11,429 nucleotides of DNA from contig JAEZTA010000018.1 in NCBI GenBank assembly GCA_023443765.1, forward strand, positions 1 through 11,429. The letters are read 5' to 3'. How positions within the stretch are numbered: the first letter of the stretch is position 1; each line of letters starts with the position of its first letter. The notes under the pieces were generated by a model. That model did no database searches. It was not told where the DNA came from and worked only from the letters and a program-made list of their open reading frames with translations. This document shows positions 1 to 6,193 of this stretch, piece by piece. The translations under genes and the position numbers were made by a program. Source of the DNA: Bacteroidota bacterium. Its GTDB lineage: Bacteria; Bacteroidota; Bacteroidia; Bacteroidales; Rikenellaceae.

Positions 1-452
1 TCGTCCCCGAGCTAAGGCGATTCCTCGACGCGACGAAGGTCCATCTGGCCGTCAGCCTGCACAACCCTGTCCACGAAGAACGCATGGAGATCATGCCCAT
101 CGAACGAGCGTGGCCCATCGCCGAAGTCGCTGCGATCCTCCGGGAATACGACTTCACCCACCAGCGGCGGGTGTCGTTCGAATACATCGTGATGAGCGGG
201 CTGAACGACTCTCCGCGCCACATCCGCGAACTGACGCGCCTGCTGAACGGCATCAAATGCCGCATCAACCTGATCCGTTTCCACCGCATTCCCGACTCGC
301 CCTACTTCTCGCCCGACGACGAGGCGATGGTCCGGTTCCGCGACGCACTGACCGCCCGAGGCATCCAAACCACGATCCGGGCCTCGCGCGGCGAAGACAT
401 CCAGGCGGCCTGCGGACTGCTAAGCACCCGGCTAAAAGCCGGGTCCGCCTAA
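1..452 (+). CDS. rlmN: RlmN, 23S rRNA/tRNA adenine C2-methyltransferase, C-terminal part
   Basis: This is the C-terminal part of a radical SAM enzyme that methylates C2 of A2503 in 23S rRNA and A37 in some tRNAs. The gene is open from the window edge, with the first whole codon at nt 3, and stops with TAA at 450-452. The frame shows the family blocks HLAVSLHNP, then RRVSFEYIV, then INLIRFHRIPDSP, and ends with RASRGEDIQAACG. The Cys in that last block (codon 411-413) matches the cysteine that carries the transient methyl group in the RlmN mechanism. The radical SAM CxxxCxxC lies upstream of the window. After the usual ending near LLST, the last residues (RLKAGSA) are encoded by a perfect hairpin that overlaps the end of the gene, so the C-terminal tail seems to come from a palindromic element. 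The family call is firm; the N-terminus cannot be judged. Confidence 0.95.
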   Translation, partial: VPELRRFLDATKVHLAVSLHNPVHEERMEIMPIERAWPIAEVAAILREYDFTHQRRVSFEYIVMSGLNDSPRHIRELTRLLNGIKCRINLIRFHRIPDSPYFSPDDEAMVRFRDALTARGIQTTIRASRGEDIQAACGLLSTRLKAGSA

Positions 453-459
453 GAGGCGG
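426..459. repeat. Two tandem perfect hairpins over the rlmN stop codon
   Basis: Arms 426-433 and 437-444 are perfect 8-nt complements around an AAA loop. Arms 445-450 and 454-459 are perfect 6-nt complements around AAG. The rlmN TAA (450-452) lies at the top of the second hairpin. No clear T tract follows, so a classical terminator is not shown. The structure could stabilise the 3' end or be an extragenic palindromic element. Confidence 0.7.
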
Positions 460-521
460 GTTCTAAAGGCGAAGGAACCTTATTCCGCGATCGAGCAAGT
501 TCTGCGCCGCCACCCCTAAAA

Positions 522-538
522 GCCGTTTTTTAAACGGC
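522..538. repeat. Hairpin upstream of the thioredoxin gene
   Basis: Arms 522-528 (GCCGTTT) and 532-538 (AAACGGC) are perfect complements with a TTT loop. The hairpin lies between rlmN and the thioredoxin promoter. It could help end rlmN transcription, but the T run is inside the stem and loop rather than after it, so I do not call it a terminator. Confidence 0.5.
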
Positions 539-555
539 CCCGGTCCGGTTTTTGC

Positions 556-563
556 TACCTTTA
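556..563 (+). promoter_or_regulatory. Bacteroidota-type -7 element for the thioredoxin gene
   Basis: TACCTTTA fits the Bacteroidota -7 consensus TAnnTTTG except for the last base. It lies 17 nt before the ATG at 581, giving a leader of about 10-15 nt. I see no clear -33 TTTG at the usual spacing, so support is moderate. Confidence 0.45.
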
Positions 564-580
564 CCAAAAACACGATTCGC

Positions 581-1009
581 ATGAAAAAACTGATTTTTAT
601 ACTGATGCTCGCACTCGGAGCGGGTGCGGCACAGGCACAGGTGAAATTCGAAACCAAATCGACCGACGCCGTGCGCGAGATGGCCATAAAGCAGGGTAAA
701 CTGGTCTTCATTGACCTCTATGCCGACTGGTGTCCCCCGTGCCGGGCCATGGAACGGGAGGTTTTCTCGCGCAAAGATGTCGGGGAGTTCATGGACCAGC
801 GTTTCGTGGCGGCCAAATACGACACCGACAAACCCACGGGCCGCGACCTGCTGAAAAAATACGGCAGCGGAGCCATTCCGCTCTACCTCGTGTTCGACAC
901 GCAGGGCGAACTGCTGGGCCGCATCCAGGGCGCAGCCGACGCAGATACCTTCATGGACAACCTCCGCACGATCATCGCCCGGCAGAAACCCGCGGCAAAA
1001 TCCAGATAA
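581..1009 (+). CDS. Exported thioredoxin-family protein (CPPC active site)
   Basis: The 142-residue protein starts with a Sec-type signal peptide: MKK, a hydrophobic run at about 4-16, and a likely cut after AQA near residue 19. No lipobox cysteine is seen, so it is probably periplasmic and soluble. The redox motif WCPPC has cysteines at 51 and 54, and the cis-proline expected opposite the active site is at 100 (GAIPLYLVF). Length and the layout after the signal peptide resemble the Thioredoxin_7/DsbD-gamma-like group. A role in disulfide reduction or exchange is inferred, and the partner is unknown. CPPC is less typical than CGPC and could alter redox potential. The start directly precedes the signal peptide and follows a promoter-like element. 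The gene converges with the minus-strand block, with only 15 nt between stops and no obvious terminator. The family is sure; the physiological role is not. Confidence 0.92.
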   Translation: MKKLIFILMLALGAGAAQAQVKFETKSTDAVREMAIKQGKLVFIDLYADWCPPCRAMEREVFSRKDVGEFMDQRFVAAKYDTDKPTGRDLLKKYGSGAIPLYLVFDTQGELLGRIQGAADADTFMDNLRTIIARQKPAAKSR

Positions 1010-1024
1010 AACGGTTCGGCACAG

Positions 1025-1897
1025 CTATTCCACCCGACCGTGATCCGCAACGAACCTCCTGCACAAATCTGCGGTCCCTTCCACAAAAGCATCCGACACC
1101 ATACTGAACTGGCGGGTGTGTATCAGCATGCGGGGAGTGCCTGATCTACTGTAATGCAGATTCCACCAATCCGATCCGGTCCGGTTCGAGGCCCTAAAAT
1201 CCACGTCGAATATCTCCTCGATATCGAACGAATAATTCCGCGGATAGTGGCCCACGGCGAGAATAACGACCGGAAACCGCCTGAAAAACGGTTGGCGGAA
1301 CAACGCTTTCCGCTTTTCAATCGCCCCGGCCCGCAGGTAATCCAGTTTCCCAGGCAGCAACCCGCTCATCGGCAATGGAATCTGATTCATCTCCGTATGG
1401 AAACAGCCGAGGTGGAAATCGATCAAATCGTCCCTGCTCCGAATCGGGTGACCCAGAATCTTATCCGCAAGTTTCTGGTAAAAATACCAGGTCGGGGAGG
1501 TTCCTTCGTCGCCGATCGCCCCGCCTTTGCGACGTTGCTGGTATTTCTGGCCTAAGTGGGGAAACAGGGGATAGTAACGATTCGAATACGCCGCTTTTTG
1601 CCCGATCTGTGCTTCGATCTGCTCCGTGCCGACTCCTTCGCGCAAAATCCGGTTCCAGCCGTCCAGGTTCAACCCGACTACGGCCTTTTCCTTCAGGATG
1701 TATCTCTGCGCGTCGTCATTGCCAGTCCCGTATTCGGACCCTATTTCCCGTCCGAATTCGGCATCGCCGATCGCACACTCCTTGCCGACAATCAGGATGT
1801 CGGCATTGGGATTTCCCTCGCCCAGGTACAACTGATTGTCAATACAATAAGTCAGCGCCCCGTAAAATTCGGGCAGGAATCTGTTTTGACGATCCAT
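1025..1897 (-). CDS. Uncharacterised protein with faint uracil-DNA-glycosylase-like features
   Basis: This is a 290-residue soluble protein with no signal peptide or membrane segment. I chose the ATG at 1897-1895, 13 nt after the upstream gene's stop; a further upstream in-frame start (1990) would overlap that gene by about 80 nt and adds a non-conserved-looking leader. ADILIVGKE (32-40) resembles the first strand and loop of the UDG superfamily. FHTEMNQIPLP (166-176), VVILAVGHYPR (210-220) and LIHTRQFS (258-265) sit roughly where later UDG motifs fall, the last taking the place of HPSP. This is a remote match by eye; catalytic activity is not established, and an unrelated alpha/beta fold is possible. 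It is the last gene of the five-gene minus-strand block. Its GC content (about 50% in sampled lines) is lower than that of its neighbours, which hints at separate acquisition. Confidence 0.82.
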   Translation of the reverse strand: MDRQNRFLPEFYGALTYCIDNQLYLGEGNPNADILIVGKECAIGDAEFGREIGSEYGTGNDDAQRYILKEKAVVGLNLDGWNRILREGVGTEQIEAQIGQKAAYSNRYYPLFPHLGQKYQQRRKGGAIGDEGTSPTWYFYQKLADKILGHPIRSRDDLIDFHLGCFHTEMNQIPLPMSGLLPGKLDYLRAGAIEKRKALFRQPFFRRFPVVILAVGHYPRNYSFDIEEIFDVDFRASNRTGSDWWNLHYSRSGTPRMLIHTRQFSMVSDAFVEGTADLCRRFVADHGRVE

Positions 1898-1910
1898 AGC
1901 AAAACAACAA

Positions 1911-2426
1911 TTACTTTTTACGCCCCGCAGCCCTGGCAAGGGCATGCAGCAACCATAGGTTGACGGCCGCGACCGCACACCCCGCAACACCGCAAATCAG
2001 AAACTCCCGGAGCGTAAAAAGCCCGGAGTTTATCAGCACATGCAGGCCCCAGCCGCAATAGGCCAGCGCCGCCAGCGAGGTCGCGGCAACGGGGATATAG
2101 CGCCCGACGGCGATCCATTGGACAATATGTACTACGAGATGCACGCCGAAGGCGAGGAACAGGGCCAGCCACGGGTAATAATCGTGCGAAATAACACTGT
2201 AAAGGGTAACGGCCAGCAGTAACGCCAGTTCCTCGGCGGCCATCGCGGCGAACCGCGCCGGGGAGATTGCGGCGACATGGGAAAGCAGGCGACCGGAGAG
2301 GCGCGGGAAACGCCGCGAAAGGTCATCCCGGTTGCGCCGCAGCCATCCGGGCAGGAAAACCGTCTCTTCGGCATCGTGAAGCACGAACGCCGCAGGCAGC
2401 AACCACAGCAACAGATCGGGCAACAT
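1911..2426 (-). CDS. HXXEE domain-containing membrane protein
   Basis: This is a 171-residue integral membrane protein. The signature HDAEE at residues 17-21, which names the HXXEE family, follows the first hydrophobic stretch. Further likely membrane segments are at about 65-82, 86-106, 112-132 and 143-163. Conserved-looking histidines at 96 and 100 (FGVHLVVHIVQW) could form a polar or metal-binding cluster with HxxEE; that is inference. The molecular function of the family is unknown to me. The gene starts 9 nt after rsmG and ends 13 nt before the UDG-like gene, so all are probably on one transcript. The protein ends in a basic tail (AGRKK), which suggests a cytoplasmic C-terminus by the positive-inside rule. 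Confidence 0.88.
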   Translation of the reverse strand: MLPDLLLWLLPAAFVLHDAEETVFLPGWLRRNRDDLSRRFPRLSGRLLSHVAAISPARFAAMAAEELALLLAVTLYSVISHDYYPWLALFLAFGVHLVVHIVQWIAVGRYIPVAATSLAALAYCGWGLHVLINSGLFTLREFLICGVAGCAVAAVNLWLLHALARAAGRKK

Positions 2427-2435
2427 CCCCGCGAA

Positions 2436-3059
2436 TTATTTTTTAGGGGTATAAACCACCTTCTTGGTTTCGAAAAACTCCTCGTCGAAGAACCGCGGGA
2501 TGTCGTAGATATACCACCGCTTGCCCGTCAGGGCCAGTTCCTCGGCCAGGTCGCCGCCCTTGAGGTAGAGGATGCCGTTGGGCAGCGAGCCTTTCTGGCC
2601 CCGCTCAATGCGGTTCCAAATCCAGCCAACAAACTCCGGCATGGCCGTCACAGCGCGCGAAACGACGTAATCGAAACGCTCGGTCAGGGTCTCGACCCGC
2701 ACACAGCGGGGATCGAGGTTCGCAAGGCCGAGGCCCGCGGCAACCCCTTCGACCACCGTGATCTTCTTGCGGATGGAGTCCGCAGCCGTAAACTGCGCCC
2801 CGGGAAAGAGGATCGCCAGCGGCACGGACGGGAATCCGCCCCCGCACCCCACGTCCAGTATCCGCGCGCCCGGTTCGAACGTGCAGACCTTGGCGATGGC
2901 CAGCGAATGCAGCACGTGACGCAGGTAGAGCTGGTCGAAATCCTTGCGCGAAACGACATTGATCTTGGCGTTCCAGTCGGCATAGAGGTCGTAGAGGGCT
3001 ACGAACTGCCGGCGCTGTTCGTCGGTAATTTCCGGGAAATATTTTTCGATCAATTCCAT
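2436..3059 (-). CDS. rsmG: RsmG, 16S rRNA G527 N7-methyltransferase
   Basis: RsmG (GidB) uses S-adenosylmethionine to methylate N7 of G527 in 16S rRNA, in the decoding-centre 530 loop; loss in several bacteria gives low-level streptomycin resistance. The 207-residue protein is of normal length. The family N-terminal block NVVSRKD (34-40) and RHVLHS (47-52) lead to the SAM-binding loop LDVGCGGGFPSVPLAI (68-83), the typical RsmG signature. SRAV (134-137) and YLKGG (165-169) are the later conserved blocks. The start codon is 4 nt after the sigma factor stop, so translation may be coupled. It is intact with no unusual residues. In many bacteria it sits beside mnmG near the origin; here it lies in an operon with a sigma factor and a glycosyltransferase, and no origin is visible. 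Confidence 0.97.
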   Translation of the reverse strand: MELIEKYFPEITDEQRRQFVALYDLYADWNAKINVVSRKDFDQLYLRHVLHSLAIAKVCTFEPGARILDVGCGGGFPSVPLAILFPGAQFTAADSIRKKITVVEGVAAGLGLANLDPRCVRVETLTERFDYVVSRAVTAMPEFVGWIWNRIERGQKGSLPNGILYLKGGDLAEELALTGKRWYIYDIPRFFDEEFFETKKVVYTPKK

Positions 3060-3063
3060 GGCA

Positions 3064-3627
3064 TCACTTGTTTTCGCCCAGTGCGATCAGCTTGCACATC
3101 TGCTCGCGGGCACGGTGTATCTGGGTTTTCACGGTTCCGAGCGGCAACACCAGTTTCGCCGCGATCTCCTCATAAGAGTACTCCTCGAAAAAGCGCATCA
3201 GGATCAGCTGCCGGTAACGGGGCGTGAGGCGTTCGAGGTAGTGCTCGATCTGCGTCCGCTGCTGGAGGTTGATCACGCTCTCCTCGGGTGTCGGGGCGCT
3301 CGACGCCGGGGCGGCGAAGCGCTCGTCGATCGGCAGGTCGTCCTGCCGCCGGCGCACGAAGTCGATGAACGTGTTGCGCGCAATGGTGTAGACCCACTGC
3401 CCGAAGGTGTACTCCGCACTGTAACGGTGGAGGTTGATATAGACTTTGATAAAGGTCTCCTGCAACAGGTCGTCGGCGTCGTTCGCGCCCCCGAGCCGCT
3501 GCACGAACAGCCGGTGGATGGCGTCACGGTAGCGGTTGAAAAGATACTCGAAGGCGCCGTTGTCGCCTTTGAGCACGCGGTCGACCAGTTCCCGGTCTTC
3601 GGCTACGATATAATCGGCTATCTCCAT
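3064..3627 (-). CDS. ECF-type RNA polymerase sigma factor
   Basis: This 187-residue protein has the two-domain layout of extracytoplasmic function sigma-70 factors. Region 2 runs from about 22 to 94, with DADDLLQETFIKVY (50-63) for core binding and FGQWVYTIARNTFIDFVRRR (75-94) for -10 melting and recognition. A linker rich in Ala and Pro (101-117) leads to region 4, where SYEEIAAKL with GTVKTQIHRAR (151-174) is the helix-turn-helix for the upstream element. The start overlaps the glycosyltransferase 3' end by 10 nt, suggesting coupling. No anti-sigma factor (FecR-like or zinc-type), receptor or SusC/D pair lies next to it, which is unusual among Bacteroidota ECF factors and suggests control by transcription or a distant partner. 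The target promoters and inducing signal cannot be read from this window. Confidence 0.95.
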   Translation of the reverse strand: MEIADYIVAEDRELVDRVLKGDNGAFEYLFNRYRDAIHRLFVQRLGGANDADDLLQETFIKVYINLHRYSAEYTFGQWVYTIARNTFIDFVRRRQDDLPIDERFAAPASSAPTPEESVINLQQRTQIEHYLERLTPRYRQLILMRFFEEYSYEEIAAKLVLPLGTVKTQIHRAREQMCKLIALGENK

Positions 3628-4772
3628 ACGCGGTTGTCACGGCGAAGCAGCATTACCCACAGCGCGGCAGCCCACAGCGGGCTGAGCAGGTCGTAGATAA
3701 AGTAACGGCCCGCAATGCCGCCCTCGCCCAGCCTCCGCGCGACGCGACGCACTTCGAGCGCCACAACGACATAGCGGATAATCAGCAGCAGCAGTGCGGC
3801 AAGTTTGTATTCCGGAGGCATGACCGCAAGGGCGCAGGCCACCGTGGCGAAAAAAAGCACACGCGAACCCAGCTCCCAGCGCACAAAGGTCTTCACCGCG
3901 CGCGGGTAGAAGCGGAACGCCGAACCGAAGTAACGCAACTGGCTCATCCACCAGCCCATACCGCCCCACATCTTCTCGCGCAGCGAGGCGCGGGGCGAAA
4001 GGATAACGCTCACGTTGTCGCGCGTCATGACCTGCTGCAGGAACAGGTCGTCCTCGCCGATGTTCATATTGAGGTGGCTGAAGCCGTTGGCCCCGAAATA
4101 GAGGCTCTTGGTGAAACCGTAGTTGTGGAGCGTTCCGCGGTAGGCGCGGCGACGCACGGCCCGGGCGATCCAGTCGGCCGAATGCATCATCTGCCAGGCG
4201 CGCATCATGAAGTTCGCAAAGCCCTTTCCGCGCTCAACGCCGCAGTAGCCCACGACGATCTCGCCGCGCATGAACCCTTTGGCCATCAGCGACAGCCAGC
4301 GGTCGGTCTGCGGCACGGCGTCGGTCGAGGTGAAGACCATGTGCTCGTAATGCGCCGACTTGATGCCCACGTTGAGCGCCATCTTGCGCGAAATCGGGAA
4401 ACGGGGGTCAAGGTGAATTTTCGTAGTCGTGATCTGCGGGAACGACTGTTTCAGCCGCACGAGGTCCTCGTAAAAATCGGAGTCGTGGCCCACATAGACG
4501 ATCACCACCTCGAAATCGGGGTAGTTCTGGGCCAGCATCAGGGGCAGCCGCTCCTCGACGAACGAGTAGTCCTCCGAAAAGAGGGGCACCACCACCGAGA
4601 CGGACGGTTCGCGGTCCAGCGTCTGTGGACGGCGGTTATTCTTGTAGCCGGGAATACGGCCGTAGACGAAAATATAATAGTACAACTGCACACCGAGCAT
4701 GAGGAGCGCCGCTCCCGCAAGAGCCGCACCTTCCCAGCCGTAGCATGCGAGAAAAGAATCGATAAATTGCAT
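3618..4772 (-). CDS. Membrane-bound family 2 glycosyltransferase
   Basis: The 384-residue protein has an N-terminal membrane segment (about 15-37), a cytoplasmic GT-A catalytic domain (about 57-285) and two or three C-terminal membrane segments (about 303-320, 325-342, 357-376). SVSVVVPLFSED (57-68) is the nucleotide-sugar-binding start of GT2. STDAVP (149-154) stands where the metal-binding DxD usually is, and GEDDLFLQQV (239-248) carries the ED(D) catalytic-base motif. WWMSQLRYF (274-282) occupies the place of the QxxRW motif of processive enzymes but does not match it fully. It may build a surface polysaccharide or glycolipid; donor and acceptor are unknown. It is the first gene of the minus-strand block, transcribed from a -7 element just upstream, and overlaps the sigma factor gene by 10 nt. 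Family firm, substrate open. Confidence 0.9.
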   Translation of the reverse strand: MQFIDSFLACYGWEGAALAGAALLMLGVQLYYYIFVYGRIPGYKNNRRPQTLDREPSVSVVVPLFSEDYSFVEERLPLMLAQNYPDFEVVIVYVGHDSDFYEDLVRLKQSFPQITTTKIHLDPRFPISRKMALNVGIKSAHYEHMVFTSTDAVPQTDRWLSLMAKGFMRGEIVVGYCGVERGKGFANFMMRAWQMMHSADWIARAVRRRAYRGTLHNYGFTKSLYFGANGFSHLNMNIGEDDLFLQQVMTRDNVSVILSPRASLREKMWGGMGWWMSQLRYFGSAFRFYPRAVKTFVRWELGSRVLFFATVACALAVMPPEYKLAALLLLIIRYVVVALEVRRVARRLGEGGIAGRYFIYDLLSPLWAAALWVMLLRRDNRVWR

Positions 4773-4788
4773 ATTGATGAAATATGCG

Positions 4789-4796
4789 CAAAGATA
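4789..4796 (-). promoter_or_regulatory. Bacteroidota -7 element for the minus-strand block
   Basis: On the minus strand this reads TATCTTTG, a perfect TAnnTTTG match, 16 nt before the glycosyltransferase ATG (4772-4770). The inferred leader is about 10 nt. No -33 TTTG is evident at the usual distance. Confidence 0.6.
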
Positions 4797-4809
4797 GAAA
4801 TATTTTGTG

Positions 4810-4817
4810 TATTTTTG
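4810..4817 (+). promoter_or_regulatory. Bacteroidota -7 element for tgt
   Basis: TATTTTTG is a perfect TAnnTTTG match. The two possible tgt start codons (4826 and 4832) lie 8 and 14 nt beyond it, so the leader would be almost absent. The element is 13 nt from the divergent -7 element, so the two promoters share upstream DNA. No clear -33 element is seen. Confidence 0.6.
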
Positions 4818-4825
4818 CGGAATAT

Positions 4826-5962
4826 ATGAGTATGAAATTCACCCTGCAACATAAAGACCCTTCGTCACACGCCCGCGCGGGCGAGCTCCAGACCGATCAC
4901 GGCGTAATCCGGACCCCGATCTTCATGCCCGTCGGCACGGCAGCCACGGTGAAGGGTATTTTCCACCGCGACGTGCGCGACGAAGCGCGGGCGCAGATCA
5001 TCCTGGCCAACACCTACCACCTCTACCTGCGGCCGGGCATGGAGATCCTCGAAAAGGCCGGAGGCGTACACCGTTTCTCGACCTGGGAAGGCCCGATGCT
5101 CACCGACAGCGGCGGGTTCCAGGTCTTCTCGCTGGCAGCCTGCCGCAAGCTCAAGGAGGAAGGGTGCCATTTCCGTTCGCACATCGACGGCTCGAAGCAT
5201 CTCTTCACACCCGAGAGCGTGATGGATACCGAGCGCACGATCGGCGCCGACATCATGATGGCCTTCGACGAGTGCCCTCCGGGCGACGCTCCGCGGGAAT
5301 ACGCCGCCAAATCGCTCGACCTTACGGAGCGGTGGCTCGACCGCTGTTTCAACCGCTACCACCAGACCCAGCCCAAATACGGCCACTACCAGGCCCTGTT
5401 CCCCATCGTGCAGGGATGCACCTACCCGGACCTGCGCGCCCGGGCTGCGGAGAATGTAAAACAATACGATGCCGACGGATACGCCATCGGCGGACTGGCC
5501 GTCGGCGAGCCCACCCCCGTGATGTACGAAATGATCGAAGTGGTCAACGCCATACTACCGGAGGACCGTCCGCGTTATTTAATGGGCGTAGGTACGCCGG
5601 TCAACATCCTCGAAGGCATCGAACGCGGCGTGGATATGTTCGACTGCGTGATGCCGACGCGCAACGGCCGCAACGGACAGTTGTTCACCGCCGAGGGCGT
5701 CATCAACATCCGCAACAAGAAGTGGGAGGACGACTTCTCGCCGATCGACCCCGAAGGCGCGGCTTTCGTCGACACGCTCTACTCGAAGGCCTACCTGCAC
5801 CACCTGACGGTCTGCGGCGAGATGCTCGCGGCGCAGATCGCCTCGCTGCACAACATCGCTTTCTACCTGCGGTTGGTCGGCGCGGCGCGCGAACACATCC
5901 TCGCCGGGGATTTCAAGGCGTGGAAAGAGATGATGGTGTTGAAATTACAAAAACGCCTGTGA
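4826..5962 (+). CDS. tgt: Tgt, queuine/preQ1 tRNA-guanine transglycosylase lacking the zinc cysteines
   Basis: Tgt swaps guanine-34 for preQ1 in tRNAs with GUN anticodons, a step of queuosine synthesis. Residues are counted from the ATG at 4832, giving 376 aa, the family's normal length; the ATG at 4826 adds two residues. An earlier ATG at 4784 is unlikely because the -7 element lies after it. TDSGGFQVF (91-99) holds the general-acid/base Asp92. FDECPP (145-150), GGLAVGE (220-226) and FDCVMPTRNGRNG (270-282) follow, the last with the nucleophile Asp271. The structural zinc site normally reads CxCxxC before SRAYLHHL; here the same place reads GAAFVD (309-314), so all three cysteines are replaced by Gly, Ala and Asp, while the downstream His340 remains. 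The catalytic residues look intact, so the enzyme is probably active with a zinc-free C-terminal subdomain. Confidence 0.96.
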   Translation: MSMKFTLQHKDPSSHARAGELQTDHGVIRTPIFMPVGTAATVKGIFHRDVRDEARAQIILANTYHLYLRPGMEILEKAGGVHRFSTWEGPMLTDSGGFQVFSLAACRKLKEEGCHFRSHIDGSKHLFTPESVMDTERTIGADIMMAFDECPPGDAPREYAAKSLDLTERWLDRCFNRYHQTQPKYGHYQALFPIVQGCTYPDLRARAAENVKQYDADGYAIGGLAVGEPTPVMYEMIEVVNAILPEDRPRYLMGVGTPVNILEGIERGVDMFDCVMPTRNGRNGQLFTAEGVINIRNKKWEDDFSPIDPEGAAFVDTLYSKAYLHHLTVCGEMLAAQIASLHNIAFYLRLVGAAREHILAGDFKAWKEMMVLKLQKRL

Positions 5963-6193
5963 TGACTGATATGCGGCAATCCGGGCGCGACGCGATAACT
6001 GCAGGCCGCAGGCGAGGGCAGACAATTTGTTGTTTGCCGAGCCGCCACAGCAGAAACGGCGCATGCTTTTGCGTCGTAAGCCCCTCCCGAGGGAGGGGTT
6101 TAGGGTGGGGTCAGACCTGCAAACGCGGCGGAACGCCGCGAATACAACCGCCGACAGCACCCGAAGCAACGAAAATGAGCGAATCTTAATGCT
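5963..6193. repeat. Hairpin-rich spacer between tgt and lptG, probable dispersed repeat
   Basis: This 231-nt non-coding spacer holds three hairpins. Arms 6056-6063 and 6070-6077 pair with one G:U. Arms 6081-6088 (CCCCTCCC) and 6091-6098 (GGGAGGGG) are perfectly complementary; with a realistic 4-nt loop the stem is 7 bp. Arms 6124-6130 and 6134-6140 are perfect 7-mers with a GAA loop. The CCCCTCCC motif continues into a purine-rich stretch, GGTTTAGGGTGGGG (6097-6110), a kind of sequence I associate with dispersed intergenic repeats in this phylum, from memory. No promoter match or coding sequence is convincing. Confidence 0.6.

Noticed and set aside
1898..1990. Upstream start adding 31 residues to the UDG-like protein.
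   Set aside because: It would overlap the HXXEE gene by about 80 nt and the added residues look like an out-of-frame reading of it. The start at 1897 fits the tight operon spacing.
2277..3227. Plus-strand open frame of 316 codons over the HXXEE, rsmG and sigma genes.
   Set aside because: It crosses three supported minus-strand genes and their junctions, and has no recognisable motif.
4784..4825. Upstream ATG for tgt adding 14 to 16 residues.
   Set aside because: It lies before the -7 element at 4810-4817 and codes for residues not typical of Tgt. The start at 4826 or 4832 gives the normal length.
4074..4829. Plus-strand open frame of 251 codons opposite the glycosyltransferase.
   Set aside because: It is antisense to a GT2 gene with clear motifs and His/Val-rich in the way of a mirror frame, and it runs through the divergent promoters.
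5164..6189. Plus-strand open frame of 341 codons in another frame of tgt.
   Set aside because: It is an Arg/Pro/His-rich out-of-frame reading of tgt, continuing into the non-coding repeat spacer.
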